Assembly: GCA_030065175.1 (NCBI GenBank)
Contig: JASJDH010000007.1
Coordinates: forward strand, 1-55,801
Direction: 5' to 3'
DNA length: 55,801 nucleotides
Origin: Leptolyngbyaceae cyanobacterium MO_188.B28
Lineage (GTDB): Bacteria; Cyanobacteriota; Cyanobacteriia; Phormidesmidales; Phormidesmidaceae
The notes below the pieces were generated by a model. It was given only the letters and a program-made list of their open reading frames with translations, had not been told where the DNA came from and made no database searches. The translations under genes and the position numbers were made by a program. Position 1 is the stretch's first letter. Each line of letters begins with the position of its first letter. Below, in pieces: positions 1 to 9,813 of the stretch.

Positions 1-2099
1 ATCACCGTTAACTGCTTAATGGCGTCATCATTGCGTAATTGCTTCAGCATTTCAAAGCCATTCATAACGGGCATCATGATATCGGTCAAGATCAAATCGA
101 AGGGAGTTTGTCTGGCTTTGATTAACGCCTCTTGACCATTTTCCGCCTCAGTCAGCTTAAACCCAATCGGCTTTAGCAAGTCCACCAAAACTGAACGATT
201 TTCCCATCGATCATCTACAACGAGTAGATGACGAGGCGAACCTTCATAGCCTTTGATGGGTTGGCCATGGCTGCTCGAAAGCGGTTGCGCCCAGTTGTCT
301 GCGATTGTCAAGCTGACCTCAAAACTGAACGTACTCCCCACTCCGAGTTGACTTTCGACTTGAATCTGGTTGCCCATCAGCCTGACAATCTTATGACTAA
401 TCGCCAATCCTAAGCCTGTTCCTTCCGCATGGCGTTTTTTTTCACCCACTTGCTCAAAGGGGCGAAAGATTTGCTCCAAATCGGCGGCAGATATGCCAAC
501 CCCCGTGTCTTTGACTTGAAACCGAATAGAAGCAAGGGGCTGTTTGGGCGTTACTCCAGCTTGTTTAATGGATTCGACCCTGAGGGTGACACCGCCTTTG
601 TCGGTAAATTTGATGGCGTTGCTGAGCAAGTTGATCAGCACCTGCCGCAATCGCTTTTCATCCGCCAGAACACCTATGGGGAGGTCAGCGTCGGGGTGAT
701 AAACGAAATCAATTCCTTTTTTGTCAGCCCGGACACGGCAAATTTCCACCACGCCTTGCAAGAAGGAAGGAAGATGGATTTGTTTGTATTCCAGTTCAAG
801 TTTGCGCGCCTCGATCTTGGATAAATCTAAGATGTCATTAATCAGAGTGAGTAAATGGGCGCCGCACTGGTGAATGATTTGAATCCCGTGACGTTCCTTT
901 TCCTTTAATACCTCAGACCGTTTGAGAATCTGGGCGTAACCCAAAATACCATTGAGGGGAGTGCGCAGCTCATGGCTCATGTTGGCTAAAAATTCGCTCT
1001 TGGCTTGGTTGGCCACCTCTGCTTTTTGCTTCGCGATCTTGAGGTCTTCTTCGGATTGCTTACGGGCGGTAACATCTGTCAACATGCAAAGAGTCCCGGT
1101 ATGTTCACCCATTTCGTCGAAAATAGGGGCGCCGTTGGTGAGCATCCAGAGCACCTTGCCATCTCGCCGGAGTAATTTCAGGTCATGGGGCGATCTCACC
1201 CCCTGACGGAGCGCGGCTAAATAGTTGCAGGCCGCTTCCACATCAGCTTCGGACGGCAGGAAATCCCACAGGCTGGTTTTCCCCCTCTCCACCTCCTCCA
1301 GACCCAGAATCGTCGCCATTCTGTGGTTGGCGAAGGTGGTTTTTCCTTGGGGATCTAATAACCAAATCCCTTCCTCGGACGTTTCGATGATGCGGCGATA
1401 TTGCTTCTCTTTTTCTTCAATGGCGGTGAGAATCTGCTGGCGCTCACGGATAAATCGAGCCGTGATCACGACCGCAAAGCCAATGAAGATCAAAAACAGC
1501 AAGGAAATGACTGCAATCAGCAGGAGTGCGCCAGATCTGTGATTAACCAACTGCACATACTGATCCCGTCGCTGGTTAGTATGCTTACTGGCCAGATCAT
1601 TCACTAACCATTCAAATTCCACCAATTCCCCGTATAACTTGGCTTGTAACGTTTCGTCTTTGGGGTCTGAGAGCCAGTTCTCCAAATCTCCCTGCAGCCG
1701 ATTCCAAATCTGATCTAATTCATCCAACCGTCCAACCAATTGGGGGGGCAAGTCGCTGCTAATGTGATGCTTGCGGATCACCCCTAAACGGCTTTTCAGA
1801 ACATTGATCTGTTGTTGAACGGCAACAGGGTCAAACTCAACATGGCTAGCTTTCACTAAGATGGCAAGACGCAAAACCTCACGGTCTACTTGGCTAAGTC
1901 CCCGTTCAGATCGGTTGAGACCACTGGTCAAAAGTTCATCTTGAGCCTTCAAATATCTGACCAAGTTTATTCCTGTGAAGCCAATCGTCCCAAACAAAGA
2001 AACAGCGATCGCTGCAAACACCCCGGTCTTCGCCTTGAAGCTCTTCAAGCGTACGAAAGACACTAAATTGAAAGCCATAGACTTCAAAGGGACATGCAT
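1..2099 (-). CDS. Hybrid sensor histidine kinase/response regulator, cut off by the left edge
   Basis: Reading the minus strand gives one open frame that leaves the window inside its receiver domain, so the C-terminus is missing. Order: an N-terminal membrane segment, a roughly 120-residue extracytoplasmic helical region, a second membrane segment, a PAS domain, HisKA with the H-box [19 protein letters not shown], HATPase_c (DTGVGIS and GTGLGLAIS glycine boxes), then a receiver with the acidic pair in LLVVDD and the phosphoacceptor Asp in LILTDIMMP. It should autophosphorylate at the membrane and pass phosphate to its own receiver. The start is ATG at 2099 or the in-frame ATG at 2078; neither has a clear ribosome site. 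It begins 27 bp after a lipoprotein gene on the same strand, so the two are probably co-transcribed and the lipoprotein may supply the signal. Confidence 0.9.
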   Translation of the reverse strand, partial: MHVPLKSMAFNLVSFVRLKSFKAKTGVFAAIAVSLFGTIGFTGINLVRYLKAQDELLTSGLNRSERGLSQVDREVLRLAILVKASHVEFDPVAVQQQINVLKSRLGVIRKHHISSDLPPQLVGRLDELDQIWNRLQGDLENWLSDPKDETLQAKLYGELVEFEWLVNDLASKHTNQRRDQYVQLVNHRSGALLLIAVISLLFLIFIGFAVVITARFIRERQQILTAIEEKEKQYRRIIETSEEGIWLLDPQGKTTFANHRMATILGLEEVERGKTSLWDFLPSEADVEAACNYLAALRQGVRSPHDLKLLRRDGKVLWMLTNGAPIFDEMGEHTGTLCMLTDVTARKQSEEDLKIAKQKAEVANQAKSEFLANMSHELRTPLNGILGYAQILKRSEVLKEKERHGIQIIHQCGAHLLTLINDILDLSKIEARKLELEYKQIHLPSFLQGVVEICRVRADKKGIDFVYHPDADLPIGVLADEKRLRQVLINLLSNAIKFTDKGGVTLRVESIKQAGVTPKQPLASIRFQVKDTGVGISAADLEQIFRPFEQVGEKKRHAEGTGLGLAISHKIVRLMGNQIQVESQLGVGSTFSFEVSLTIADNWAQPLSSSHGQPIKGYEGSPRHLLVVDDRWENRSVLVDLLKPIGFKLTEAENGQEALIKARQTPFDLILTDIMMPVMNGFEMLKQLRNDDAIKQLTV

Positions 2100-2126
2100 T
2101 ATGGCGACCGTCTAACCTTGAACCGC

Positions 2127-2690
2127 TTATTTCACAGCAATAGTTTTAATTTGCCAGGCCCAATAGGAATCTGTCTCAAGTTCGAACTTATAGTGTTTGT
2201 TGGGAAATACCAACATGGCGGGTCCCCGGTAGTCAGGGGTCATATATTCTTTATCTTGCTTCAGAGCGAACATCACAGGATAATCCCGCACCAAATCGAG
2301 CGGCACATCAATCTGATAGTCATTCAGAGCGGTTACCGTCAATACGGTTGCATCTGGAGAGACTTTCCACAATTCCAACAAATCCTTCATCAGAACTCCC
2401 GAAAAGGTCCGCTGTTCTTTCTCAAAGGGATCCTCAACGGTGTATTCCACTAAGCCAACAGACTCAATCGTCGGGATATCCATGATAATGCTTTGGTCTT
2501 TATTGGCCGCCCCAATTTGCCCTGAAACAGTTAAAACAACCGCTTCCTCAGGATCCGGAATAGCGCCTCCAGTCTCTAGACTGGGAATATTAAGGCGCGT
2601 ATAGACTGCATCAAAATCTGGCTGAGAGGTACAGCCAACCAAGGCGACTAGCAGTAGAGGATATACAACAGCCTGAAACTTAAACCCCAT
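2127..2690 (-). CDS. Lipoprotein with a molybdopterin-oxidoreductase-like domain, probable sensor partner
   Basis: The ATG at 2690 is preferred over an upstream in-frame start at 2744. It has a GAGG ribosome site about 8 bases upstream and puts a lipoprotein signal at the N-terminus (hydrophobic PLLLVALVGC, lipobox LVGC). The mature part (about 165 residues) resembles the small oxidoreductase molybdopterin-binding-domain proteins often encoded beside sensor kinases: a TFSGV..KDLLEL segment, VTALNDYQIDVPL, and a Y(R)GPAMLVFP strand. The only cysteine in the protein is the lipidated one, so the cysteine that coordinates molybdenum in sulfite-oxidase enzymes is absent. I infer a binding or sensory role rather than catalysis. 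It is the first gene of a likely two-gene unit with the hybrid kinase downstream. Confidence 0.75.
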   Translation of the reverse strand: MGFKFQAVVYPLLLVALVGCTSQPDFDAVYTRLNIPSLETGGAIPDPEEAVVLTVSGQIGAANKDQSIIMDIPTIESVGLVEYTVEDPFEKEQRTFSGVLMKDLLELWKVSPDATVLTVTALNDYQIDVPLDLVRDYPVMFALKQDKEYMTPDYRGPAMLVFPNKHYKFELETDSYWAWQIKTIAVK

Positions 2691-2810
2691 AGGATTACCT
2701 CGTATGTCCTTGGCAAGCCGCCTAAACCTGAGTTCTATCAACATTTACTCTAAAATACCCGAAGCATCCCCGGTTTTAACCGCATGCCCAAGGATCTATT
2801 GTTGAATAAC

Positions 2811-2846
2811 ATCCCATCCACCCATCCACCCATCCACCCATCCACT
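2811..2846. repeat. Octamer tandem repeat, CCCATCCA unit
   Basis: About four consecutive copies of an 8-bp unit (CCCATCCA, or TGGATGGG on the other strand). They lie in the gap between the CHASE kinase stop and the lipoprotein gene. The same unit recurs at 19361 and 38424. Read on the minus strand, this copy is preceded by the same flank (AAAAGGCA) as the 19361 copy, so these are dispersed copies of one element rather than independent low-complexity tracts. Confidence 0.8.
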
Positions 2847-2900
2847 GCCTTTTACCGGGACCTTCTTTTACGCAAATCCCCCACAGATCCCCCAACAGGA

Positions 2901-4709
2901 TTAAGCGATCGTTTGAGCCTGGGCAGTAGAAGAGAATGGCGCAGCGGGATGGCAGGGGAGATCTACCGTAAAGCAACTTCCAACCCCCACTTGGCTAGTA
3001 ACTCCCACCCGCCCGCCGTGGAGTTCGACAATGCGTTTCACCAGAGCCAGTCCCAAGCCCGTCCCCTGATATTTACGATTCAGCGCGCCATCAATTTGGA
3101 CAAAGGGTTGAAACAGTTTGTTGATATGTTTTGGAGCAATGCCAATGCCTGTATCGATGACAGCGATTCGTAAATAGTTTTGGGTTGGGGAATCGACGGA
3201 TTCGGGATCGTCCGGAAGATGTTGGGAACTCACGGCCAGTGTAATGCACCCTCCATCTGGGGTGAATTTGACCGCATTGCTGAGCAAATTGATTAAGACC
3301 TGGCGAATGCGCCGCGCATCCAGTAATAAAATGGGGAGGTTTTGTGGAAGTAGGGTTTCTATGTGAATATGTTTTTTCAGCGCTTGCTGTTTGATGAATA
3401 CCAGACCAGATTGGCAAAGGGGAGCCACAGCGGTGAGCTTAGAACTTAACTCTATCTGGCCTGACTCAATTTTGGCGACATCAAGAATGTCGTTGATCAA
3501 CTCTAGCAAATGGTTTCCACTGCGTTCGATAGTTTGTAGAGCCTGGTTTTGCTCTTGGTTGATTTCGCCAAAGATTCCCTCTTGTAGACTCTCAGTTATT
3601 CCTAAAACGGCGTTGAGGGGAGTGCGCAACTCGTGGCTCATGTTGGCCAGAAATTCATCTTTGAGACGGGTGGCGCGGATTAGCGCTTGGTTGGCTTGCT
3701 GGAGTTGGAGTTCGGTTTTCTCTCTGGAAAGGAGGCTGTAGCCCAAAATACCAGCACCCCCAATGCCGATAGCGGTAATCAGTAAGCTTCGCCGCCAGCT
3801 TACCCCGGAGACTAACTGAACGCCAATTAACCATTCACCATTGGGTAGGGAAACGGTCGCAGTTGTTAAGGGGTGATCAAAAATAGAGGCTTCCCCAAAA
3901 AATACCTCTCCGGCAGCGCCTAACCCATGCCGCCCGTGGATAGCATATCGATAACGACCGTTGGAATGATGAATACCTGCATCTTGAAAAAGCTTTTCTT
4001 GGTCGATTAAAACGGTGGCGAAACCCCAAAAATCAGCCGGAATTTCTTGCAGCCAAGCCATATCAGATTGGGCGCGATTTTGCTTTACATATCGCTGGGG
4101 GATGTAAGCGCCCGGTCTTGTATAAATCGCGTTACGGGCAATAATGGCTACTCCACCCTGTTTTAATTCCAAGGGTCCGGCCACTAGTGCTCCCCGTTGC
4201 CGAATAGTTTCTAGGACTTGATCGCGTCGGGCGTCATCCTTTAAGAGATCGTGACCAATGGCTTGACGATTGCGCTCAACATTGGTGAGGTAGGTGACGA
4301 TGCCGTCGGGCGCCAGTTGGATGCTGAGAATGCCTGGAACCTGCTGATCAAGAGAGGCGGTGAATCGCTCAAAATAGCCCTGGAATGATTGTTTGTCTAC
4401 GGGGTCGGTTAAGTCCAGATCCGGATGGCTTTTAACAAACGCCTCTAACGAAACGAGCAACGTTAACCGTTTGTAAAAAGATTCCTCAAGGGAGGCTCGC
4501 ATGCGGTATAAACTCTCGGTCGCAAGTTGTTCTTCGCGATCGAAGGCGATTTTACGGTCAGCAAGCACTAACCCCAGGGTGGTCAACACTCCTACACTGA
4601 CAATCATGAGGGCGATCGCCCTAGATGAAATGCCTCGAAACCGTTGAGAAACAGACTGTCGTTTAAGTTGTTCAAACATGGCGAGAAGACAATTCATACA
4701 GGGGGGCAA
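2901..4709 (-). CDS. CHASE-domain sensor histidine kinase
   Basis: 602 residues if the TTG at 4709 is used; it has AAAGG about 10 bases upstream. In-frame ATGs at 4697 and 4679 have no visible ribosome site. Layout: a membrane segment near residues 30-50, an extracytoplasmic CHASE domain about 75-290, a second membrane segment about 305-328, HisKA with [14 protein letters not shown] (His near 358), and HATPase_c with DTGIGIAP and GTGLGLALV boxes. There is no receiver, so the phosphate must go to a separate regulator, which is not obvious nearby. Its catalytic core is very similar to that of the large kinase immediately upstream (start 9598), which suggests local duplication. The gap to that gene is 89 bp, so a shared transcript is possible. 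Confidence 0.92.
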   Translation of the reverse strand: MPPCMNCLLAMFEQLKRQSVSQRFRGISSRAIALMIVSVGVLTTLGLVLADRKIAFDREEQLATESLYRMRASLEESFYKRLTLLVSLEAFVKSHPDLDLTDPVDKQSFQGYFERFTASLDQQVPGILSIQLAPDGIVTYLTNVERNRQAIGHDLLKDDARRDQVLETIRQRGALVAGPLELKQGGVAIIARNAIYTRPGAYIPQRYVKQNRAQSDMAWLQEIPADFWGFATVLIDQEKLFQDAGIHHSNGRYRYAIHGRHGLGAAGEVFFGEASIFDHPLTTATVSLPNGEWLIGVQLVSGVSWRRSLLITAIGIGGAGILGYSLLSREKTELQLQQANQALIRATRLKDEFLANMSHELRTPLNAVLGITESLQEGIFGEINQEQNQALQTIERSGNHLLELINDILDVAKIESGQIELSSKLTAVAPLCQSGLVFIKQQALKKHIHIETLLPQNLPILLLDARRIRQVLINLLSNAVKFTPDGGCITLAVSSQHLPDDPESVDSPTQNYLRIAVIDTGIGIAPKHINKLFQPFVQIDGALNRKYQGTGLGLALVKRIVELHGGRVGVTSQVGVGSCFTVDLPCHPAAPFSSTAQAQTIA

Positions 4710-4798
4710 AGAGAGCGAACCTTTGGGAACCTAACAGGGTTGAAGACTTACAGATTTGAATCATGTCTTAGACAAACATTGTTACACTGAGGCGATCT

Positions 4799-7700
4799 TC
4801 AGGGGATTTGATCCGGAGGAGCCAATTGCTGTTGAATGGCGAGAATCAATTGCTTAAGCTTGACCGGTTTGCTGAGGTAATCGTTAGCGCCCGCAGTCAG
4901 GCAACGCTCGCGATCGCCCTCCATGGCTAGCGCGGTGAGGGCAATGATGGGAGTCCCGACTAAGTTGGGGTCAAGGCGGATCCGTTGCATGGCTTCCAGT
5001 CCGTCCATCCCAGGCATTTGAATATCCATCAGAATCAAATCGGGGGGGGCAGCCTGGGCTTGAGCGATCGCCTCTCGACCATTTTTCGCCAACATCAGCC
5101 GATAGCCCCGGGCTTTCAAGTAGCTTGAAAGCGTACTAATGTTGGCTTCGTTGTCTTCCGCCAACAAAATCAAAGGAGCCGTCGCTTGGGTCGGAAGGTG
5201 GGATTCGTCGATGGATTTAGTTGGAGTAGCCCGTCGTGGTGTCTCTGACACCACAGGCGTGAAGGGTAGATCAATCGTGAAGCAACTGCCCGCCCCCACC
5301 TGACTCGAAACTTCCACCCGCCCGCCGTGGAGTTCGACAATACGCTTTACCAGTGCAAGTCCCAAACCAGTGCCTGAATATTGACGATTCAAGGCGCTAT
5401 CGATTTGGATAAAGGGCTGAAACAGTTTGCTGAGATGCTCTGGGGCAATGCCAATCCCCGTATCTGTGATGGCGATTCGTAAGGAATCGGGGAGGGAGGA
5501 ATCCTCCCCCTTTTGATTGGTCGGGGAGGATTGAAGGCTAACGGCAAGGTTAATGTGTCCCCCCTCTGGAGTAAATTTGACCGCATTATTGAGTAGATTG
5601 ATCAAGACTTGGCGGATGCGTCGTTGATCAAGCAATAAGCCAGGCAGGTTGAGAGGCTGGTTAAACGTTAACTGGATCCGTTTTTTCAGAGCCTGTTGTT
5701 GGATAAACGTCAGGCTGGATTGACAGAGTGGAACAATAGCGGTGGGGGTCAAGTCTAGCTCAATTTGACCCGATTCAATTTTGGCGACGTCAAGAATGTC
5801 GTTGATCAACTCCAACAAATGGTTTCCACTGCGCTCGATGGTGTGTAGGGCTTTGATCTGTTGCGGGGTGATCTGGCCAAAGACTTGCTCTTGAAAGCCT
5901 TCCGTCATTCCTAGGATAGCGTTGAGGGGGGTGCGCAGTTCATGACTCATATTAGCTAAGAACTCATCCTTAAGGCGCGTGGCGCGAGCAAGTTCTTCAT
6001 TGGTTTGTTGTAGTTGCGCTTCTGCTTGTTTGCGGTCACTGATATCCCGACAAACACAAATCAATAGCTCATCATCTGTTAAGGTTAGGGACACACCCTG
6101 CGTAAAGGTGGATCCATCCTTGCGGGTGGAAACCGCTTCCCCCTGCCAGGCGCGATCGCGTTCCAACGCCGGAAAGATTTCCCGCTCAAACCGATCGACC
6201 TCCTCCGGAGAATACACCTGCCGCCAAGATGCGCCGATCAGTTCTTCGCGATGTTGGTAACCGAACAGGTCTAGATGGGCCTGGTTTACGTATCGGTAGA
6301 TGTCGCCTTGCATAATGGCGATGCCGTCGATCGCCGCCTCGATCGCCGCCAGTTGCTGCTTCATGGCCCGCTCAGTCCGTATACGAGCAGTAATATTCTG
6401 ATAAGTCCCCAACACGCCAATCACTTCACCCTCCAGATTTCGGAGCGGCAGTTTATTGGTCTCTACCCAAATCTGGTTACCATCGGCCTGTATTTGGGTT
6501 TCGATAATCCCTAGCCTGGCTTCGCCAGAGGCCATGACCTGTTGGTCGTCAGCTCGGTAAGCCTCGGCTTCGTGTTTTTCCCAAGGCATATCATAGTCAG
6601 TTTTGCCGATGATGTCTTTGATTGACGGCAACCCTGCATCTCGGAGGAAATTCCGGTTGCAGCCTAAATACGTTGAATTCCAATCTTTCCAAAAAACGGA
6701 TACGGGGAATGTATCCAGAACAGTTTGTAAGAATTGCTGAGATTCACGCAGTTGCGCTGTTCGCTCTTCTACTTTGACTTCTAGAGAGTGGTTGAGTTCT
6801 CGTAATGCCTGTTGAGTTTGCTTGAGTTGGGTGATATCGCGCCCCACATTCACACTGCCGATCACACGGTCTTGATTGTCTAGAATGGCTTTAGACGACC
6901 AACCCAACCATCGCCAACCTTCCTGAGTCATCACTCGATGCTCCACATAGCTCACAAAAGGAGGGTTTTGAAGATACGCTTTGGCTTGCTGCGTGCGCTC
7001 AAGATCCTCTTCATGCACCCAAGGACAATGGAGTTGATTGAGTAGGTCGCCTTCAGATTTACCAAAAACTTCACAGTAGGATGGACTGACAAATAACACC
7101 TTGTCTTCCGCATCGCACTTGACGACTAAATCCGTTTGGTGCTCGACCAATAGACGATACTTGGCTTCGTTCTCTTCGAGGGTTTGATTGAGGCGATGCA
7201 AGGCGTCATTGGCGGCTTTTCGCTCCAATTCGGCGGCGGCCCGAGCTGCAAAGACACGCAGGATTTGTTCGGCGCGTTGCGCATCTTGGATAGGCTGTTT
7301 GTCAAGGATGCATAGATTACCGATAGTATTGCCTTGGGAATTGTGTAAAGCAATACCGAGATAACTTTCCGCCCCCATCTCAACTAAATCCGTATCCTTG
7401 GGGAACTGCTGCTGAACTGAGCGTTCACAATAAAATAGGCCGTCTTGCAAGGACCGCTCGCAGGGCGTATTCGCCGGAGAATAAGAGAAGTTAGGGTGCA
7501 AGATCCCACTGGCGCAAAACGCTAGGGTATTCAGGGTGTCATCAACCCTTTCAGTCACTAATGCATAGGAGATATTCAAAGCGGCGGCGATATGGCTGGC
7601 TAATGCCGGGAAAAAGTCCTGTCCCGTTGTGGCGGCAGTGCCTGCAATCACACTTTGTAAGGCGGTTTCAGCTTGCTTGCGATCGCTAATGTCAGTCAGC

Positions 7701-9598
7701 GTCCCCACATATCCGATCACTTGCCCACTATCGTCTCGTTCCGACACAGCTTGCCCATAGACCCAACTCACCGAATGACTGGGCGGCTGGATGCGAAATT
7801 CAAGCTGGAAGAGGCAATTTTCTCGAACCGATTGTTCCCACTCGGCTTCGACCCGGTCCCTATCATCGGGGTGCAGGATTTTTTGCCATCTCCGTCCCAG
7901 GGTGGCTTGCGAAGAAAGTCCCGTGATCTGACTCCAATGATTATTGACATAAGTACAGCGCCCTGCTGCATCAGTTCGAAAAATCACAACGGGCGCCGCC
8001 GCTGCTAGCGAGGCATAGCGCTGTTCACTCTCGCGTAGGCAGGCTTCAATCTGCCGCCGCGCATCCAATTCGGTCTCTAATTGCTGATAGGTGGTCGCCT
8101 GCTGGAGGGCGATCGCCAGTTGCACCGATAAGGCCTGCAACAGTTCGACTTCTTCCGGTTTCCAGTCGCGGGGCTGCTGGCTTTCGGCGACGTTGAGCAA
8201 GCCCCATAACCGATCGCCGCACAGCAACGGCGTCAAAATTTTTGCCCGGGTCTGGAGACGAATCAGCATCTCTCGGTGACAGTCTGACATTTCGGTAGTG
8301 TAAATATCAGGAACGACGCGAGTTCGCCCCTGGAGATACTTTTCAGCTATTTCTTGGGTAAATTGAGTGTCATTAATTCGTTCACCCATTAGGGAGAGCG
8401 GCGAGTCGGTAGACTCCGCTACGACGACGGTTTGCCAATCAGCTTCAAATCGGCAAATATTGACGCGATCGCAGCCTAAAGCTCGCCGCACTTGGTCTAC
8501 GGTGGTATCCAAAATAGTTTGCAAACTTAACGAGGAGCGGATTTGCGTCGCCAGCTCCGCCAGTAACTTTTCCCTTTCTATTTTGGTCTTTAGGGCGACG
8601 GTCCGAGCTTCTACCTGTCGCTCCAGCTCCATGGCGCGACTTTCCAGCAACGCCACATTATCCGCTTCTAAGCGCACCACCTTTTTTCCTAAACCCTCCG
8701 CTAGTTTGTATAGCTCTAGAGGATTGAGGACTTGCAGAACACTGGTCTGAGTGACAATGCCCAGTAGCTCCCCCTGCTCCCCCGTCACCACTAATCGACG
8801 GATGAAGCGCTGCTCCATAATCTTCTGTACTGTCCAGAGCGACTCCTCAGGTGTAATTGAAAAAATAGGCGAACTCATGACTGCCTGAGCCTTGCAGCTT
8901 TTCAGATTTAAACCCAATGCCTGAAACTGCACCAAATCCCGCTCGGTCAGAATCCCCACCGGAATTTGCAGCGCTTTAGCGGAGCTACCGCCGGGTTCCA
9001 CCAACACCACTGAACTAACGCGATTGTCCGACATGCGTTGGGCGATCTCCAGCATCGAACAATCTGGCGTAGCGCTAATCACCTCGCGGGTCATCACTTC
9101 CGTCGCCTGCCGCAACCGCAACAGGTCAATCAGTCGAGAAGAGCGCTGCAAACTTTCATGGGTCACCAGTCCGATCAGACAATCCTGCTCATCCAGGATA
9201 GGCAAATGGCGAATGCCGTACTGCCGGAGCAGGTTAATGGCAAAAAATAAATCGGTTAAGGCAGACTTGCGCAGGGTAACGACGGGATGTCGCATCACCC
9301 GACGGATCGGCAGGCGATCGAGGGGTTGCTGCTGGGCGCTCAGGCGCACCACATCCCGCTCAGTCAAAATTCCCGTCACCTGCCCCTCTTCCACAACCAC
9401 CACGCAGCTTGACCGCGCCTCTAGATAAAGGTTGTCAAGTTGTCCATCCGAAGTTATTGCCGTAGCGCAGCGCGATCTTACACCGCTCATTTGGGCGATC
9501 GCGTCCATGACCGTCATATCCGGCGAAACGACCAAAGGATCCAATACAATCGCCGATCTGAGGTCTAAGGAGGTGTGAGCCGGAGTAGAAGTGAACAT
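4799..9598 (-). CDS. Very large CBS-GAF-PAS hybrid histidine kinase with C-terminal receiver
   Basis: 1599 residues with no membrane segments seen, so a cytosolic multi-input kinase. Approximate order: four CBS motifs (two Bateman modules) 10-300, a short coiled coil 300-345, GAF 355-500, PAS 515-640, GAF 650-790, then three PAS domains 800-925, 945-1075 and 1080-1200. HisKA follows with [14 protein letters not shown] (His about 1218), then HATPase_c 1320-1445 and a receiver from about 1475 with LAEDN and the phosphoacceptor in LILMDIQMPGMDG. CBS pairs usually bind adenine nucleotides, so energy state may be one input. GAF and PAS ligands cannot be told from sequence. The ATG at 9598 lacks a clear ribosome site. 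The gene diverges from the amidase gene at 9814 across a 215-bp gap. Confidence 0.93.
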   Translation of the reverse strand: MFTSTPAHTSLDLRSAIVLDPLVVSPDMTVMDAIAQMSGVRSRCATAITSDGQLDNLYLEARSSCVVVVEEGQVTGILTERDVVRLSAQQQPLDRLPIRRVMRHPVVTLRKSALTDLFFAINLLRQYGIRHLPILDEQDCLIGLVTHESLQRSSRLIDLLRLRQATEVMTREVISATPDCSMLEIAQRMSDNRVSSVVLVEPGGSSAKALQIPVGILTERDLVQFQALGLNLKSCKAQAVMSSPIFSITPEESLWTVQKIMEQRFIRRLVVTGEQGELLGIVTQTSVLQVLNPLELYKLAEGLGKKVVRLEADNVALLESRAMELERQVEARTVALKTKIEREKLLAELATQIRSSLSLQTILDTTVDQVRRALGCDRVNICRFEADWQTVVVAESTDSPLSLMGERINDTQFTQEIAEKYLQGRTRVVPDIYTTEMSDCHREMLIRLQTRAKILTPLLCGDRLWGLLNVAESQQPRDWKPEEVELLQALSVQLAIALQQATTYQQLETELDARRQIEACLRESEQRYASLAAAAPVVIFRTDAAGRCTYVNNHWSQITGLSSQATLGRRWQKILHPDDRDRVEAEWEQSVRENCLFQLEFRIQPPSHSVSWVYGQAVSERDDSGQVIGYVGTLTDISDRKQAETALQSVIAGTAATTGQDFFPALASHIAAALNISYALVTERVDDTLNTLAFCASGILHPNFSYSPANTPCERSLQDGLFYCERSVQQQFPKDTDLVEMGAESYLGIALHNSQGNTIGNLCILDKQPIQDAQRAEQILRVFAARAAAELERKAANDALHRLNQTLEENEAKYRLLVEHQTDLVVKCDAEDKVLFVSPSYCEVFGKSEGDLLNQLHCPWVHEEDLERTQQAKAYLQNPPFVSYVEHRVMTQEGWRWLGWSSKAILDNQDRVIGSVNVGRDITQLKQTQQALRELNHSLEVKVEERTAQLRESQQFLQTVLDTFPVSVFWKDWNSTYLGCNRNFLRDAGLPSIKDIIGKTDYDMPWEKHEAEAYRADDQQVMASGEARLGIIETQIQADGNQIWVETNKLPLRNLEGEVIGVLGTYQNITARIRTERAMKQQLAAIEAAIDGIAIMQGDIYRYVNQAHLDLFGYQHREELIGASWRQVYSPEEVDRFEREIFPALERDRAWQGEAVSTRKDGSTFTQGVSLTLTDDELLICVCRDISDRKQAEAQLQQTNEELARATRLKDEFLANMSHELRTPLNAILGMTEGFQEQVFGQITPQQIKALHTIERSGNHLLELINDILDVAKIESGQIELDLTPTAIVPLCQSSLTFIQQQALKKRIQLTFNQPLNLPGLLLDQRRIRQVLINLLNNAVKFTPEGGHINLAVSLQSSPTNQKGEDSSLPDSLRIAITDTGIGIAPEHLSKLFQPFIQIDSALNRQYSGTGLGLALVKRIVELHGGRVEVSSQVGAGSCFTIDLPFTPVVSETPRRATPTKSIDESHLPTQATAPLILLAEDNEANISTLSSYLKARGYRLMLAKNGREAIAQAQAAPPDLILMDIQMPGMDGLEAMQRIRLDPNLVGTPIIALTALAMEGDRERCLTAGANDYLSKPVKLKQLILAIQQQLAPPDQIP

Positions 9599-9813
9599 GA
9601 ATTCGCAAGGGATTTATTACTCAAATTTCCCTTAAGCCATAGACAAATCGTCATTACGCCCTAGTGCTCCGATAACCCTGGCGCAAATCCTACGAAACGT
9701 GTCAATATTGCCCCTATGCGCGTATAAGGTATAGAAAAGCACAATTTACCGAAAAATCTCTTCGTAGGATAACCCCATCATTTCAAACAGAATCAGATTT
9801 TGAAGGAGTCAAC

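Noticed and set aside
2811-2846. Octamer arrays considered as CRISPR
   Set aside because: No spacers; units are contiguous 8-mers and no cas genes are present.
2784-3173. Plus-strand open frame starting in the octamer repeats
   Set aside because: Antisense to the conserved HATPase end of the CHASE kinase; a repeat-derived start.
7673-8008. Plus-strand ORF antisense to the large hybrid kinase
   Set aside because: Lies wholly within a well-supported PAS/GAF coding region; no independent signals.
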